Shown here one piece after another: positions 6,096 to 14,786 of a DNA stretch of 64,000 nt (within the stretch, counting starts at the first letter, position 1; each line of letters opens with the position of its first letter). The notes under the pieces are model-generated. The model was not told where the DNA came from. It saw only the letters and a list, made by a program, of their open reading frames with translations, and did no database searches. This stretch comes from Parabacteroides goldsteinii DSM 19448 = WAL 12034 (GTDB lineage: Bacteria > Bacteroidota > Bacteroidia > Bacteroidales > Tannerellaceae), in the NCBI RefSeq assembly GCF_000969835.1, contig NZ_KQ033912.1, forward strand, positions 1,042,244-1,106,243, given 5' to 3'. A program made the translations under genes and the position numbers.

Positions 6096-7568
6096 TTATT
6101 TTCCTTGTAAGCCGGCATCCATCGCGGCAGCAGCCTTACGACCGTCGCCCATGGCCAGGATTACGGTTGCACCACCACGAACGATGTCGCCTCCGGCATA
6201 TACATCCGGCAAAGCGGAACGCATGGTATCCTGATCGACTACGATTGTTCCCCATTTGCTTACTTCCAGGCCGCTGAAGGCACGCGGGATAAGCGGGTTA
6301 GGAGAAACACCGACGCTGACGATTACCTCGTCCACATCAATGGTATCGATGGCTCCTTCGATAGCCACCGGACGGCGACGTCCGGAAGCATCCGGTTCGC
6401 CCAGCTCCATCTTCTGCAAACGCATCTGTTTGACACGGCCTCTTTCATCGCCGATATATTCGATAGGATTATGCAGCGTCATAAATTCCACACCTTCTTC
6501 CTTGGCATGTTTTACTTCTTCCACACGGGCAGGCATTTCCTCTTCGCTACGACGGTAAACAATCATAGCACGTTCGGCTCCCAGGCGGCGGGCTGTACGT
6601 ACAGAGTCCATCGCCGTGTTACCACCACCGATTACGGCCACTTTCTTGCCTTGCAATACCGGCGTATCGCTCTCCGGATTGGCGGCATCCATCAGGTTGA
6701 CACGTGTCAGGTATTCGTTGGACGACATGACACCAATCAGGTTTTCGCCCGGTATATTCATAAAGTTAGGCAGACCGGCACCGCTGGCTGCAAAGAAGCC
6801 TTTGAAGCCTTCTTCATGCAGATCGTCATAACTGATAGTCTTTCCGACGATGCAGTTCGTGACGAACTTCACTCCCATCTTACGCAGGCCTTCGATTTCC
6901 ACGTCTACAATCTTATTCGGCAAACGGAATTCGGGAATACCGTATTTCAATACGCCGCCAATCTCGTGCAGCGCCTCGAACACCGTCACGTCGTATCCGC
7001 GTTTTGCCATATCACCGGCAAAAGACAGTCCGGCAGGACCGGAACCGATTACGGCTACCTTGATACCGTTCTTTTCTGCTACCTCCGGTACGGAGATATT
7101 GCCGCTCTCCCGTTCGTAGTCGGCTGCGAAACGCTCCAGATAACCGATAGCAACAGGAGCCTTTTTCATCTTCAAGTGGATACATTTGCTTTCGCACTGC
7201 TTTTCCTGCGGACATACACGGCCGCAAACGGCAGGCAGGGCACTGGTTTCTTTCAGGACCCTAGCCGCTTCCAGAAATTCACCCCGTTCGATATTCTTGA
7301 TAAACGTCGGGATATTGATACTTACCGGACAGCCTTCCATACAGGTCGGATTCGGGCAGTCGAGGCAACGTTGTGCCTCCTGCATGGCCTGTTCCTTCGT
7401 CAATCCCAGGTTTACCTCTTCCAGGCGGGTATGACTACGGTATTCGGCATCCAGTTCATTCATTTCTACACGGGGAATATCCGTGCGTTCTTTATTTTTT
7501 TTGCTTTTGCGCAGTTCTTCTCTCCAGGGTTCGGAACGGCGGGCTGCAATTAATTCTGCTGTTGTCAT
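6096..7568 (-). CDS. nfnB: NfnB / GltD-type NADPH oxidoreductase subunit
   Basis: A 490-residue flavoprotein of the glutamate-synthase small-subunit family. The N-terminal cysteine cluster CLDCPNPTCMEGCP, with CGRVCPQEKQCESKC further on, binds iron-sulphur clusters. VIGSGPAGLSFA (about residues 173-184) is the FAD-binding motif and VIGGGNTAMD (about 313-322) binds NADPH. The partner just upstream on the same strand is an NfnA-type FAD/NAD protein, not a GltB large subunit. So I favour the NADH-dependent ferredoxin:NADP+ oxidoreductase NfnAB (electron bifurcation, cytosolic) over true glutamate synthase. The two genes are 12 bp apart. If a gltB exists elsewhere in the genome the assignment could shift. 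Confidence 0.85.
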   Translation of the reverse strand: MTTAELIAARRSEPWREELRKSKKNKERTDIPRVEMNELDAEYRSHTRLEEVNLGLTKEQAMQEAQRCLDCPNPTCMEGCPVSINIPTFIKNIERGEFLEAARVLKETSALPAVCGRVCPQEKQCESKCIHLKMKKAPVAIGYLERFAADYERESGNISVPEVAEKNGIKVAVIGSGPAGLSFAGDMAKRGYDVTVFEALHEIGGVLKYGIPEFRLPNKIVDVEIEGLRKMGVKFVTNCIVGKTISYDDLHEEGFKGFFAASGAGLPNFMNIPGENLIGVMSSNEYLTRVNLMDAANPESDTPVLQGKKVAVIGGGNTAMDSVRTARRLGAERAMIVYRRSEEEMPARVEEVKHAKEEGVEFMTLHNPIEYIGDERGRVKQMRLQKMELGEPDASGRRRPVAIEGAIDTIDVDEVIVSVGVSPNPLIPRAFSGLEVSKWGTIVVDQDTMRSALPDVYAGGDIVRGGATVILAMGDGRKAAAAMDAGLQGK

Positions 7569-7580
7569 TTGTTTCAGTGG

Positions 7581-8378
7581 TTATTTCTTTTCAATATCTT
7601 TATAAGCACCCAGACGCATAAGCATCTCATCGAAATCAACCTGGTGGGCATCGAACTCCGGTCCGTCCACACAGACAAACTTGGTCTTTCCGCCTACCGT
7701 GATACGGCAAGCACCACACATGCCGGTTCCGTCTACCATGATCGTGTTCAACGAAGCGACAGTAGGTATCTCATATTTCTTTGTAAGGGCTGAAACGAAT
7801 TTCATCATGATGGCCGGGCCGATGGTTACACAAAGGTCTACCTTCTCACGGTTGATGACACTTTCTACGCCGTTTGTTACCAGTCCCTGGGTACCGTATG
7901 AGCCGTCGTCGGTCATAACGATCACTTCGTCTGAGTTTGCACTCATCTGTTCTTCCAGAATCACCAGGTCTTTCGTACGGGCCGCCAGAACAACGATCAC
8001 CCGGTTGCCTGCCTTATGAAAAGCCTCAACGATAGGCAGCAGCGGGGCTACACCTACACCACCTCCGGCGCAAACTACGGTACCTACCTTTTCGATATGG
8101 GTAGCCTGTCCCAGCGGACCTACCAGGTCGGTAATATAATCGCCTACGTTCAAATCGCAGATCTTCTTGGATGAACCGCCTACAGCCTGAATCACAAGTG
8201 TGATGGTTCCTTTCTGAGTATCTGCACCTGCAATGGTTAAAGGGATACGTTCACCTTTCTCTCCCACCTTCACGATCACAAAGTGACCAGCTTTGCGTGA
8301 GCGGGCAATCAGAGGAGCCTCCACTTCCAGCTTCACGACATTGGCAGAGAAATGTTCTTTACTTACAATTTTATTCAT
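7581..8378 (-). CDS. nfnA: NfnA-type sulfide/dihydroorotate dehydrogenase-like subunit
   Basis: A 265-residue FAD/NAD-binding protein of the PyrK/NfnA family. It has the ferredoxin-reductase FAD region (HFVIVKVGEKGERIPLTIAG), the NAD-binding segment VVCAGGGVGVAPLLPIVEAF, and a C-terminal 2Fe-2S cysteine set (MVDGTGMCGACRI, then FVCVDGPEF). I start it at the ATG at 8378 (MNKIVSKEHFSANVV), because the predicted -7 box at 8421-8428 makes the upstream in-frame start at 8423 impossible to transcribe. It precedes the GltD-like partner in one operon ending at the hairpin at 6043. Together they should shuttle electrons among ferredoxin, NADH and NADPH. Confidence 0.88.
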   Translation of the reverse strand: MNKIVSKEHFSANVVKLEVEAPLIARSRKAGHFVIVKVGEKGERIPLTIAGADTQKGTITLVIQAVGGSSKKICDLNVGDYITDLVGPLGQATHIEKVGTVVCAGGGVGVAPLLPIVEAFHKAGNRVIVVLAARTKDLVILEEQMSANSDEVIVMTDDGSYGTQGLVTNGVESVINREKVDLCVTIGPAIMMKFVSALTKKYEIPTVASLNTIMVDGTGMCGACRITVGGKTKFVCVDGPEFDAHQVDFDEMLMRLGAYKDIEKK

Positions 8379-8420
8379 TCTAATCGCTACTGTTGATAGT
8401 TTATTTTGTTGATTTGCTTG

Positions 8421-8428
8421 CAAAAATA
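8421..8428 (-). promoter_or_regulatory. NfnAB operon -7 box
   Basis: TATTTTTG on the minus strand fits TAnnTTTG. Its predicted start point near 8414 leaves a 36-nt leader before the chosen nfnA start. Confidence 0.55.
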
Positions 8429-8473
8429 TATCAAAAAAGTGAATCTATTAGTATTTTGCCAAAGAAAAAGGCT

Positions 8474-8857
8474 TTATTCGAACAATCCTTCGTCGCGAAG
8501 CAGCATTAAAATCGCCGAATGGGGCACGATCAGGAACTTTTCGTCGTTAAACTTAATCTCGTAAGCGGCATTCTGCAGATAAACAGCCAGATCGCCTTCG
8601 TGCGCCTGCAAAGGCAGATAATGGACGGCTTCGTCTTCCTTCTTCTCCCATACTTCATGCTCTTCCTTCTGCGAAGGCAGTGGAAAACCGGGACCTACCT
8701 TGATGATATAGCCGCTTTGTATCTTCTCCTGCTGTACGGTGGGCGGCAGGTAAAGGCCTGATTTAGTCTGACTCTGCGGATTCTTCGGCTTGATAAGCAC
8801 CTTGTCGCCTATCATGATGAATTTGTCTATGTCTTTTTGGTCGATTGATAATTGCAT
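8474..8857 (-). CDS. GroES-family co-chaperone-like protein
   Basis: A 127-residue protein with a cpn10-like fold: GDKVLIKPKNPQSQTKSGLYLPP matches the GroES N-terminal strand and mobile-loop region, and GYIIKVGPG the next conserved turn. A charged insertion (EEHEVWEKKEDEAVHYLPLQ) and the ending EIKFNDEKFLIVPHSAILMLL follow. It is longer than the 95-residue GroES that sits next to groEL, and no groEL is nearby, so it is the divergent stand-alone GroES-like protein seen in Bacteroidales rather than the main co-chaperonin. The start at 8857 is chosen because the -7 box at 8891-8898 overlaps the longer reading frame. Confidence 0.8.
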   Translation of the reverse strand: MQLSIDQKDIDKFIMIGDKVLIKPKNPQSQTKSGLYLPPTVQQEKIQSGYIIKVGPGFPLPSQKEEHEVWEKKEDEAVHYLPLQAHEGDLAVYLQNAAYEIKFNDEKFLIVPHSAILMLLRDEGLFE

Positions 8858-8890
8858 AATTACTGAATAAATAGAATTAATAAATGAGAA

Positions 8891-8898
8891 CAAATCTA
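8891..8898 (-). promoter_or_regulatory. -7 box of the GroES-like gene
   Basis: TAGATTTG on the minus strand fits TAnnTTTG. The predicted leader is about 27 nt. Confidence 0.5.
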
Positions 8899-9003
8899 CA
8901 AAATATCTTTATATACGAGACGAATAAGTATAAAAAACGGCCATAGGCATTGCCTGACTCTTCTTTATTCTTATATTACGCCAACTTTATAACAGACTAC
9001 AAC

Positions 9004-10215
9004 ATGAAAACATTACCTCTTCTATTTTTTACTTTTTTCCTGGCAACCGGTTGCTCAGGTACGAAAAAAGATTCCGCCGCACAACCGGATAACGGAGAAG
9101 AAACGGCAGAAACAACAATACAGCCGGCCGCTCCCATCTGGTATGAAGGAGAAAAACCTATCTTTTTTAATGTAGAAGAGAATTATCCGGAAACGAATAT
9201 CCGCCTGAGCGATCTCTCCGATGCGTTGTATATACCACTGGAGACCAACGACAGTACGCTTCTGAGGCAAATCGGGACATGCGAGGGCAACGAATATTTG
9301 CTGACTAACGACTTCATCTACGCACAAGAAGAGCAAGCGGCTATTTATATATTCAAAAGAGACGGCAGCCTGGTCCGGAAAATCGACCATAAGGGCGGAG
9401 GACCGGGCGAATACAGCTATATAAGCAGCTATGCCGTCGATACCCTCCGGAAAGAGATCTTCGTTCAGGATGCCAACCTAAAGAAAGGATGCACGTATGT
9501 CTACGACCTCGAAGGGAACTTCAAACGTACCTTCCTCAACAAAGCGAAAGAGATCACGATCCTCAACGACTCGCTCCTGCTCAATTATTTCAGATACAAT
9601 CCGGGAGGTCCGCGCTATTCGGTCGTCCGCAAAGAAGACGGAAGCACGGTAAAAAAATTACCGATCCGCTTCCCAACCCAACTGCCTCACGATAGCCACG
9701 GGCGTCTGGCCTACGGAAGCCTGGTAAAGAGCCCTAAAGGGGCCTTTATGGCTAATTTGGGCAATGATACCATCTTTGAAATCCGGCAAGACTTGCAGGT
9801 CATTCCGCGTATCATCGACCAAAGCAAATATCCCACCACTTTCGCCCAGGTGCATCCGACGATCGAGACCGAGCGCTACCTGATGTTCTATATCCTGCGT
9901 TGCCATTCGTATAAGCCGTATGTCGACGAGCATTACTACATCTATGACAAGAAAGACAACCAGATCTACAAGATGACCGACTATCCGGGCAATTCATACT
10001 GGACGCTGATGGACGATTATCCGCACATCACCAACTGGAGCACGACACAGAATAGCAACGTTGCCGTACGTACCCGCCAGGTCTACGCCTTACAGGAAGC
10101 CGAAGGTAAACATGGCGATGCCGAATTGAAAAAACTGATCGAAACACTCGATGACGACGCCAATCCGGTTTTACAGATCATGCTGTTCCACACGGTAGAT
10201 CAGATAAAGAAGTAA
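9004..10215 (+). CDS. 6-bladed beta-propeller lipoprotein
   Basis: A 403-residue predicted lipoprotein (MKTLPLLFFTFFLATGC, lipid on C17) of the large Bacteroidales 6-bladed beta-propeller group, related to BF3164/DUF4934-type proteins. The segment just after the signal (IRLSDLSDALYIPLETNDSTLLRQIG) and the repeated blade pattern (IYIFKRDGSLVRKIDHKGGGPGEY, TYVYDLEGNFKRTFL) are characteristic. These proteins sit on the cell surface or in the periplasm; their ligands are mostly unknown. The start is the ATG at 9004, which gives a clean lipoprotein signal; a longer frame from 8950 would bury it. It stands alone, convergent with the DUF4251 gene across a long palindromic repeat. Confidence 0.85.
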   Translation: MKTLPLLFFTFFLATGCSGTKKDSAAQPDNGEETAETTIQPAAPIWYEGEKPIFFNVEENYPETNIRLSDLSDALYIPLETNDSTLLRQIGTCEGNEYLLTNDFIYAQEEQAAIYIFKRDGSLVRKIDHKGGGPGEYSYISSYAVDTLRKEIFVQDANLKKGCTYVYDLEGNFKRTFLNKAKEITILNDSLLLNYFRYNPGGPRYSVVRKEDGSTVKKLPIRFPTQLPHDSHGRLAYGSLVKSPKGAFMANLGNDTIFEIRQDLQVIPRIIDQSKYPTTFAQVHPTIETERYLMFYILRCHSYKPYVDEHYYIYDKKDNQIYKMTDYPGNSYWTLMDDYPHITNWSTTQNSNVAVRTRQVYALQEAEGKHGDAELKKLIETLDDDANPVLQIMLFHTVDQIKK

Positions 10216-10251
10216 TCAGGCAGAGTGATCGTTTAAAATACAAATAGCACG

Positions 10252-10331
10252 CAGATAACATAGATCGAGCAGATGAACACAGATTTATTAATTAAAATAT
10301 CTGCGTCAATCTGCTCGATCTGTGTTATCTG
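10252..10331. repeat. 33-bp imperfect palindrome between convergent genes
   Basis: Arms at 10252-10284 and 10299-10331 are inverted copies (about 28 of 33 matching) around a 14-bp AT loop. They are built from repeated words such as CAGATAACA and GATCGAGCAGAT. It could end both convergent transcripts as a large hairpin. The word composition resembles the element at 10967-11040. Confidence 0.75.
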
Positions 10332-10345
10332 TGTTATCTGTTACG

Positions 10346-10924
10346 TTAGATGGAACGTCCCTTAAACACGTTAGACTGTTCGGTCGGATACAGGGTACCG
10401 GTAAATGAAACACGGTTGCTGTTGAAGTTCGGACTGACAGTGGCCGTACATTTGTTGGAACCTTTCACCATGCGGAAAGTCACGTTTGCCGAAACGGCTA
10501 CGCCTTGTACCATCATACTGAAAGTAATATTGCCTTTCTTATCGGTCTTCATTTCCACATTCGAAGCGTTTCCTTCTACAGTGATTCCACCGATACCGTT
10601 AGGACCTGCGTAAGCTCCGTTGAATGCCAACTGGATAGTTGCGCGGTTGCCATCCATAGAGACGAAGTTGGTACTCGGAGTGACATAAACAAAACGTCCG
10701 CGTTTAAATTCCACACGATCGGCTTCGAGCACGAAGTCCTTGTCGTTAAGAGCCTGGACGGCTTGTTCGAACAATGCCATATTTTCAGCTTCTTCGGCTG
10801 CTTTACGGGCTTCTTTCTCTGCTTTCTTGGCAGCTTTCTCGGCTGCTTTATCCTGTTGTGCCATCATTGTCCCTGAACCGGCACTAAACAGCAGGACAGC
10901 TAGCAATAATAATACTCTTTTCAT
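10346..10924 (-). CDS. DUF4251 domain protein
   Basis: A 192-residue exported protein: a hydrophobic signal (MKRVLLLLAVLLFSAGSGTMMAQ) is followed by an alanine/lysine/glutamate-rich helix (KAAEKAAKKAEKEARKAAEEAEN, residues 26-48), then a beta-rich domain (about 50-192) matching DUF4251 as I remember it. Features include DKDFVLEADRVEFKRGRFVYVTPSTNFVSMDGN and the ending VSFTGTLYPTEQSNVFKGRSI. Function is unknown; it is probably periplasmic. No partner gene is adjacent: it is flanked by repeat-rich gaps on both sides, upstream of the MATE exporter gene's end. Confidence 0.85.
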   Translation of the reverse strand: MKRVLLLLAVLLFSAGSGTMMAQQDKAAEKAAKKAEKEARKAAEEAENMALFEQAVQALNDKDFVLEADRVEFKRGRFVYVTPSTNFVSMDGNRATIQLAFNGAYAGPNGIGGITVEGNASNVEMKTDKKGNITFSMMVQGVAVSANVTFRMVKGSNKCTATVSPNFNSNRVSFTGTLYPTEQSNVFKGRSI

Positions 10925-10966
10925 ACTTCTATTCTTTTTAATTGTTAATCGGATACTGAGATATTT

Positions 10967-11040
10967 TTGACGCGGATGATACGGATAACGCGGATTAAAA
11001 CATCAATGTACATTTTTCTTAGCCAGGCCATCCGCGTCAA
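10967..11040. repeat. Inverted repeat with CGCGGAT words
   Basis: TTGACGCGGATG (10967-10978) and CATCCGCGTCAA (11029-11040) are exact inverted 12-mers. Between them GCGGAT recurs (GATACGGATAACGCGGATT). It lies upstream of the DUF4251 gene and downstream of the MATE gene's stop. Confidence 0.7.
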
Positions 11041-11085
11041 ATATATCTCTTTTTGTATATATAGACAAATAACGTGCCGGTAAGT

Positions 11086-12438
11086 TCAATTTATCCCTTT
11101 ACTTTTTATGTTTTTAACATGGTACCACAGGAAACCCCAAGCAGTTACGGCCGCAATGAAGTCTGAAAACGGTGATGCATACCACACCCCGTCCAGTCCC
11201 CACACATGCGGGAATGTCAAAAGGGCAGGAATCAGGAAAAGACACTGACGGCTCAGGCTCAGGAACATCGCTTTCCAGGCAATACCGATACTCTGGAAGA
11301 ACTGGCTGATGGAAATCTGCGAACCGACCACCACGAAAACGAGCAGGCTGATACGCAAACCGTTTGCCGTCACCTCAATCAGTTCGGGGTCGTTGGTAAA
11401 GGCCCGGGCTATTATTTCCGGAAACAGGACACTGCACAGACAACCGATCCCCATAATAACGGTCGATGTGATAATCACCAGCCACAGGGTATCCTGCACA
11501 CGCTTATGCTGACCAGCTCCGTAGTTGAAGCCGACAATCGGCTGCATCCCCTGCGCAATACCGATAATCAACATCACCAGAAGCATCCCGACGCTGGTGA
11601 TAATACCGTTGGCCCCCAAAGCCAGGTCGCCGCCATATTGTTTCAAGGCGTAGTTCTGGATAACGACAACCAGGCTGCCCGCCAGCTGCATGGCGAAAGG
11701 CGAAACACCGATCGTCAGGATATTCCATACCACATGGCCCTCCAGTTTGAAAGTACCTTTATGGAAACGGACAATGCTGTCTTTCTGAATAAAATGGTTC
11801 ATGACGAACAGGGTACTGAGCAGCATGGAGATGATCGTTGCGATGGCTGCCCCCCGGATACCCATATCCAGCCAGAAGATAAAGATCGGGTCGAGTATCA
11901 CGTTGGCTATCGCTCCGATCAGCATGGTAAACATGGCCTTCTTCGGATAGCCGGATGCACGCATGACAGCGTTGAAACCAAAGCTGAGCGAAGTCAGGAT
12001 CGTTCCGGGGACCACAATATTCAGGTAGTCTTTGGCATAAGGAATCGTTTGTTCGCTTCCGCCAAAGGCCAGCAGGAGGTCTTCCATCCAGATCATACAG
12101 GGAACGACCGTGATGATCGTAATAATGAATGTCAGCGTAAAGGCATTTCCCAGGACCTTTTCCGCCATCTCGTTCGCTTTCCGCCCCAGATGGATGGAGA
12201 CACGGGTAGCCGCACCTGCCCCCACCAGCATACCGAATGCCTGCAAGAAGAGCAGGATCGGGAAGGTCAGCGTCAGTCCGGCAATAGCCAGCGCACCGAC
12301 TCCCTGACCGATAAAGACACGGTCCACAATATTATACAAAGCATTTACCATCGTCCCGATCACCGCCGGGATAGCATACTGTAACAGCAGACGGCTCACT
12401 TTCTCGTTCTCCAGCCGTCCGATTATTTCATTTGCCAT
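11086..12438 (-). CDS. MATE-family efflux transporter
   Basis: A 450-residue inner-membrane protein with about 12 hydrophobic segments, typical in length for MATE exporters, which expel cationic drugs or metabolites using Na+ or H+. The N-terminal LLLQYAIPAVIGTMVNALYNIVDRVFIGQGVGALAIAGLTLTFP is the diagnostic first MATE repeat, and the second half repeats it (ILTIGVSPFAMQLAGSLVVVIQNYALKQYGGDLALGANGIITSV). Substrate cannot be read from sequence. It is monocistronic, on the same strand as, but over 180 bp from, the ABC transporter operon. Confidence 0.93.
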   Translation of the reverse strand: MANEIIGRLENEKVSRLLLQYAIPAVIGTMVNALYNIVDRVFIGQGVGALAIAGLTLTFPILLFLQAFGMLVGAGAATRVSIHLGRKANEMAEKVLGNAFTLTFIITIITVVPCMIWMEDLLLAFGGSEQTIPYAKDYLNIVVPGTILTSLSFGFNAVMRASGYPKKAMFTMLIGAIANVILDPIFIFWLDMGIRGAAIATIISMLLSTLFVMNHFIQKDSIVRFHKGTFKLEGHVVWNILTIGVSPFAMQLAGSLVVVIQNYALKQYGGDLALGANGIITSVGMLLVMLIIGIAQGMQPIVGFNYGAGQHKRVQDTLWLVIITSTVIMGIGCLCSVLFPEIIARAFTNDPELIEVTANGLRISLLVFVVVGSQISISQFFQSIGIAWKAMFLSLSRQCLFLIPALLTFPHVWGLDGVWYASPFSDFIAAVTAWGFLWYHVKNIKSKGIN

Positions 12439-12567
12439 AATTCATCTACACTTATCTTGTTATACTTTCGTTCTATTCATCCTTTCCTCCCTGTGCACCA
12501 AGGAGGTTACCACGCCCGCCCTTATGCTGGCAGGCTGCTCCGGCAAGGAGAGAGGTGTCGCCCCCTG

Positions 12568-12680
12568 CTGTTCGCATGATACCGCACCGGGATGCGGTGA
12601 AGTTCCGCATCAGGATGCGGCTGGCTACCGCACCGGGATGCAGTTGTGTTCCACATCGGGATGCGGCAGTGTGCGAACAG
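12568..12680. repeat. Four 16-bp palindromes in a 23-bp tandem array
   Basis: Units start at 12582, 12605, 12628 and 12651, an exact 23-bp period: 16-bp palindromes of the form CCGCATCnnGATGCGG separated by 7-bp spacers. The block is bracketed by inverted 9-mers CTGTTCGCA (12568-12576) and TGCGAACAG (12672-12680). It overlaps the last codons of the ABC ATPase gene. The gene-free DNA from here to the MATE start (12439-12567) shows nothing else recognisable. Confidence 0.85.
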
Positions 12681-13698
12681 TAGGGATCGGTCCTACTCTC
12701 CTTACCGTTTCGACCAGTGCTGCCACCCCGGATAAGACCTTCACCTCCCCTCCGGGCAGGGTCAGTGACAGATGACGGGCGTCGAGGCAGTTGATATTGG
12801 GCTGTCCGTCTTTCACTGCCGAAGGACGGAAGCCGTTACGGATCATAGCATTGCCTACCCAATAGGAAACAAGGAAGTCGCCCTCCACTCCTATCGGTTC
12901 GACGGGTGCCTTCGTATTCAGTTTTCCGGTTGACGGATCGAAGACAATCCCTTCTTTTCCGAAGAAAGACTCGAAGGCGCCGCTCAGGATCAGGTCTTCG
13001 GGCGTACCGCACGCCATCGGACGGCCTTTTTCCTGTAGCCAGAGGCAATCGCCCATCTGGATCGCCAGGTCGAGGTCGTGGGTGGAAAGCAGGATCGCTT
13101 TATGTTGTTCTACGGCCAGCTTATGCAGCAGCACCATGGTCTCGATCCGGCTGGTAACGTCGAGGAAAGCCGTCGGCTCGTCCAGCAGGATGATCGGGCA
13201 TTGTTGTGCCAGGGCTTTGGCGATCATGGCTTTCTGCCGTTCACCGTCGCTCAGTTCGGATACGTAGTTTTGTGCTTTATGGGCAATGCCGGCTGCCGTC
13301 AGCGATTGTTCGATAATCTCCCTATCGGTTTTCTTCAACTGTCCGAAGAAACCGGTGTACGGATGACGGCCCAAAGACACCAGTTCGTAAACGGTGATGC
13401 CGCCCGCATTCGTCTTTTCCGTCAGTACAACACCTACCGTCAGTGAAAAGTTGCTTTGAGAGTAGGAAGACAACGGTTTTCCCATCAGGCGGATCTCGCC
13501 GCTCAAGGGAGGCTGGAAACCGCAGAGCGTGCGCAGCAACGTTGACTTTCCGGCACCGTTCAGTCCGAGAAGGCAGGTGACTTCGCCCGGTCGCAGGCGC
13601 AGGTTCAGGTCGTCATGGATGACCTTGCGCTTTCCGCCTTTCAGCAGGTAGCCAATACTGAGGCGGCTGGCTTCTATTACAGGTTCTTGCATATTCAT
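12625..13698 (-). CDS. ABC transporter ATP-binding protein (BtuD/FhuC-like)
   Basis: A 357-residue ATPase for import of an iron chelate, haem or cobalamin. Walker A is GLNGAGKST (residues 45-53); the signature motif lies in SELSDGERQKAMIAKAL; Walker B is IILLDEPTAFLD; the switch histidine is in LSTHDLDLA. The family core is about 250 residues, so about 100 C-terminal residues are extra (from roughly GIVFDPSTGKLNTKAPVEPIG). I have seen extended versions in Bacteroidales. The last ~20 codons lie inside the palindrome array at 12568-12680, so the natural tail may have been replaced. Its start codon overlaps the permease stop, showing translational coupling. Confidence 0.9.
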   Translation of the reverse strand: MNMQEPVIEASRLSIGYLLKGGKRKVIHDDLNLRLRPGEVTCLLGLNGAGKSTLLRTLCGFQPPLSGEIRLMGKPLSSYSQSNFSLTVGVVLTEKTNAGGITVYELVSLGRHPYTGFFGQLKKTDREIIEQSLTAAGIAHKAQNYVSELSDGERQKAMIAKALAQQCPIILLDEPTAFLDVTSRIETMVLLHKLAVEQHKAILLSTHDLDLAIQMGDCLWLQEKGRPMACGTPEDLILSGAFESFFGKEGIVFDPSTGKLNTKAPVEPIGVEGDFLVSYWVGNAMIRNGFRPSAVKDGQPNINCLDARHLSLTLPGGEVKVLSGVAALVETVRRVGPIPTVRTLPHPDVEHNCIPVR

Positions 13699-14732
13699 CA
13701 GTCGAAGTATTGGATATTTTTACGATTCACAATCACATAAATAATGACCGGCGCACCCAGCATGGGGGTTACGGCATTCAACGGGAGTATATTATTGGTT
13801 CCGGGCATCACCATCAGTATATTACACAACAGGGCGATACAGGAACCGGCAAGCATCGTGACGGGCACCAGCATCTTATGGTTGGACGAACCCAGCATCA
13901 GACGGGCGATATGCGGCACGGCAAGTCCGATGAAGGAGATCGGGCCACAGAAAGCGGTCGTCGTAGCCGTCAGTAAACCGGTACAGAACAGGATGGCAAT
14001 ACGGGTCCACTTGATCTTGATCCCCAGGTTGGCCGCGTACATTTCGCCCAGCAGCAGGGCGTTCAACGGCTTTATCAAAAGGATTGCCAGCAGCAGGCCG
14101 GCCAACGTGAACAGGAGGAAATAAGGCAGTTGCATCAGCGATACGCCGGAGAAATTGCCGAGGCCCCACATGACGAAGGCGTGCACCTTATCCGTCGAGG
14201 CATAGTAATTCAGGACGGAGATCAGGGAAGAGGCCAGGTAACCGATCATGATACCGATGATCAGCAGCATGACATTGCTCTTCACCTTTGCCGAAAACCA
14301 GATGATCAGTCCCAGGATACAAGCGGCACCGGCAAAGGCAGCGATAATAACCGCCAGGTAACCGCTGATGGGCAACTCCGTCACCATACTGAGCGTCCCG
14401 CCGAAATAGAGCATGATGGCCGCGACTCCCAGGTTTGCCCCGTCGCTGATCCCCAGGATGGAAGGGCCTGCCAGCGGGTTACGGAACAGAGTCTGCAATA
14501 ACAGGCCGCTGGTAGCCAGCGAGGCTCCGGCAAGCAAAGCCGTAACCGCCTGCGGGAAACGGGATTGCAAGATGATATTCTGCCAGGCGGGCCGGCCCAC
14601 GTCTTTCCCCAGAAGGATATCGATCACGCTCTCCAGCGGGATGGAAACGGCACCGTACACCAGGCCTCCCATAAAAAGGAGGGCCAGGAGAAGCGGCAAG
14701 AGGAAGTATGGTAAAGCGATTTGTTTAAACAT
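13698..14732 (-). CDS. FecCD/BtuC-type ABC transporter permease
   Basis: A 344-residue inner-membrane permease with about ten hydrophobic helices, of the family that moves iron-siderophores, haem or vitamin B12. Diagnostic parts are RFPQAVTALLAGASLATSGLLLQTLFRNPLAGPSILGISDGANLG (about 58-102) and the late FCGPISFIGLAVPHIARLMLG, which includes the ATPase-contacting region. It is the first gene of a two-gene operon with the ATPase. No substrate-binding lipoprotein or TonB receptor is adjacent: a 447-bp repeat element lies directly upstream, so the binding-protein gene may be elsewhere or separated by the insertion. Confidence 0.92.
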   Translation of the reverse strand: MFKQIALPYFLLPLLLALLFMGGLVYGAVSIPLESVIDILLGKDVGRPAWQNIILQSRFPQAVTALLAGASLATSGLLLQTLFRNPLAGPSILGISDGANLGVAAIMLYFGGTLSMVTELPISGYLAVIIAAFAGAACILGLIIWFSAKVKSNVMLLIIGIMIGYLASSLISVLNYYASTDKVHAFVMWGLGNFSGVSLMQLPYFLLFTLAGLLLAILLIKPLNALLLGEMYAANLGIKIKWTRIAILFCTGLLTATTTAFCGPISFIGLAVPHIARLMLGSSNHKMLVPVTMLAGSCIALLCNILMVMPGTNNILPLNAVTPMLGAPVIIYVIVNRKNIQYFD

Positions 14733-14786
14733 TTCTATTTAGTTATTATCCTATTTGAGAGTTTCACATCTTATCAGTTTTGAATG

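Noticed and set aside
6471..7553. Long plus-strand frame over the NfnB gene
   Set aside because: It is the antisense shadow of a well-supported flavoprotein gene; no domain is recognisable.
6096..7568. Classical GltD of a GltBD glutamate synthase
   Set aside because: The adjacent partner is NfnA-like and there is no gltB nearby; kept as an alternative only.
12582..12666. 23-bp repeats as a CRISPR array
   Set aside because: The spacers are only 7 bp and similar in length, and no cas gene is nearby; these are palindromic tandem repeats.
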